From an uncultured Cycloclasticus sp. (GTDB lineage: Bacteria > Pseudomonadota > Gammaproteobacteria > Methylococcales > Cycloclasticaceae), in NCBI GenBank assembly GCA_913057515.1, contig CAJXOJ010000005.1, positions 1 to 64,000 on the forward strand: DNA of 64,000 bases, written 5' to 3'. The notes beneath the pieces were generated by a model. The model ran no database searches and was not told where the DNA came from. It saw nothing but the letters and a program-made list of their open reading frames with translations. The translations under genes and the position numbers were made by a program. Positions 62,739 through 64,000 of the stretch are shown in pieces (within the stretch, counting starts at the first letter, position 1; each line of letters begins with the position of its first letter).

Positions 62739-62761
62739 TATCTCTCCGTACTGTACTGTCG

Positions 62762-64000
62762 TTAATCTATTGGTTTAATTGAACCTTCAATGATCTTAGC
62801 ATCAAACAGCTCTATTATTTGTTTGACTGCTGGGCTCTCTCTTACTTCTTGCTCTGCTTTACGTTGTCTATCGGCTACTTTTTCATTGGCGATACTGTTT
62901 GGCGTTTCAATATTCTTCGCACCTTGGGTTAATTTAAGCTGTAACTTTCGACCATAGTGCGCTGTTAATGCCTGCTCCAAATTCAACTCTGATTTTTTAT
63001 TCAGTGAAATATGCCCATCCATTAGCAATAATTCACATTCATGCTCATCTACTCTAAGTAAGGTCGCATTATTGGCTAGCTGAAGCGTCATCGGGTCAAG
63101 CCCCAAGGTTGGCACCAGCTCATGCCAAGGAAGGTCTTGTTTAGGACTCGAAGCAACTTGAGTTTGCTCAATCGGCTTACTATCAATAGGCTTATCAACG
63201 GCTTGTTGCGTTGTAATTGGTGCCGTTTCTATGTTTTTAAGTGTTTTTTTTTCTGGGATAACCAGTTTGGGTGCTTTTTTAACCGGCTCTACCCCCTCAC
63301 TTTCAGAGGTTTTCGCTGGTACCGCCAAAGCCTCAGGAGCAGCCACATTTGTCTTTGGCCCTGAAGTAACATCTTGGGCTTTCAGCGGCTGTTGAATACT
63401 GCGCTCATCACTAGCAGCACCTAATTGCACTGGTGCAAATGCTAACATTCGTAACATTAACATCTCAAACCCAACCTTTGGGGTAGGCGCTAATGGCAAA
63501 TCTTTTTGCCCTAGCAATGCAATTTGATAATACAACTGAACGTCTTCTTTCGTTAGCTCTTGTGCCAGTTGCTTTAATGAATTGTCATCCGTTTCATTAC
63601 CCACTATTTGGCACACCGCAATTTGGTGCAAATAGTTCAATAACGACTGCAAAACCTCCGCGTAATCAGGCGCAAACTCATCTAACTGTTGAATGCTGGC
63701 TAATACCGCCGAGCCTTGCCTTGTGAACAATGCATTTAACAACTCAAACACTGGCTCACGAGCAACACTGCCGAGCATATCAATCACATCGCTCTCAAGC
63801 AGGCCGCCATTACCATGCACAATCGCTTGATCTAACAAACTTAAGCCATCACGCATGCTGCCATCGGCTGCACGTGCTAATAGCTCGGTCGCTTGTGGCT
63901 GATACTCAATGCCATCACTGTCTAAGATGAGTTTAAACTGCCCTTCAATTTGAGCGGGCAATAAACGTTTAAGGTTAAACTGCAAGCAACGCGACAAAAC
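62762..64000 (-). CDS. dnaX: DNA polymerase III subunits tau/gamma (5' truncated by window edge)
   Basis: [21 protein letters not shown]...[21 protein letters not shown], tau C-terminal domains; frame open through position 64000. Confidence 0.95.
   Translation of the reverse strand, partial: VLSRCLQFNLKRLLPAQIEGQFKLILDSDGIEYQPQATELLARAADGSMRDGLSLLDQAIVHGNGGLLESDVIDMLGSVAREPVFELLNALFTRQGSAVLASIQQLDEFAPDYAEVLQSLLNYLHQIAVCQIVGNETDDNSLKQLAQELTKEDVQLYYQIALLGQKDLPLAPTPKVGFEMLMLRMLAFAPVQLGAASDERSIQQPLKAQDVTSGPKTNVAAPEALAVPAKTSESEGVEPVKKAPKLVIPEKKTLKNIETAPITTQQAVDKPIDSKPIEQTQVASSPKQDLPWHELVPTLGLDPMTLQLANNATLLRVDEHECELLLMDGHISLNKKSELNLEQALTAHYGRKLQLKLTQGAKNIETPNSIANEKVADRQRKAEQEVRESPAVKQIIELFDAKIIEGSIKPID
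63237..63252 (-). promoter_or_regulatory. Candidate dnaX frameshift/slippage site (A9) with immediate alternative-frame stop
   Basis: Reverse strand CCA GAA AAA AAA ACA CTT AAA; A9 at 63244-63252. The -1 frame reads ...AAA AAC ACT TAA, stop at 63237-63239. Confidence 0.65.

Overview
The window looks like a gammaproteobacterial chromosome segment with mostly conserved housekeeping gene order. No prophage, CRISPR array, rRNA or tRNA gene was recognised. From left to right it contains: (i) a phasin-like gene with a tandem-repeat Ala/Lys/Pro tail (truncated by the window edge) and phaB; (ii) yaaA, rapA, ppsR/ppsA, a class-V aminotransferase and psd; (iii) an EF-P modification cluster (efp, epmA, epmB); (iv) a two-gene, probably c-di-GMP-related unit (577-aa protein plus a FimX-like degenerate GGDEF/EAL protein); (v) aroC/prmB; (vi) an HDOD + FliK-like + free FlhB C-domain operon; (vii) a large flagellar cluster (fliK, fliLMNOPQR, flhBAFG, fliA, motCD-like) that lacks the chemotaxis genes usually interspersed; (viii) a fused isobutyryl-CoA mutase (icmF) with an acyl-CoA synthetase; (ix) the nnrD-tsaE-ami-mutL-miaA-hfq-hflX-hflK-hflC-DUF2065-hisZ-purA supercluster with queG/orn/M48/rsgA; (x) HIT-recR-ybaB-dnaX. 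The most interesting signals are an A9 slippery run in dnaX at about the place where E. coli makes gamma by frameshifting, matching sigma-54 promoters upstream of fliL and fliK with a 28-bp perfect palindrome and direct repeats upstream of fliK, a stand-alone FlhB C-domain that starts almost at the NPTH cleavage site, an unlisted 53-aa ORF coupled to DUF2802, an rsgA gene whose conserved N-terminus has no ATG/GTG/TTG start, and a possible relic of an integron-type integrase. I saw no obvious wholly new multi-gene defence or mobile system.
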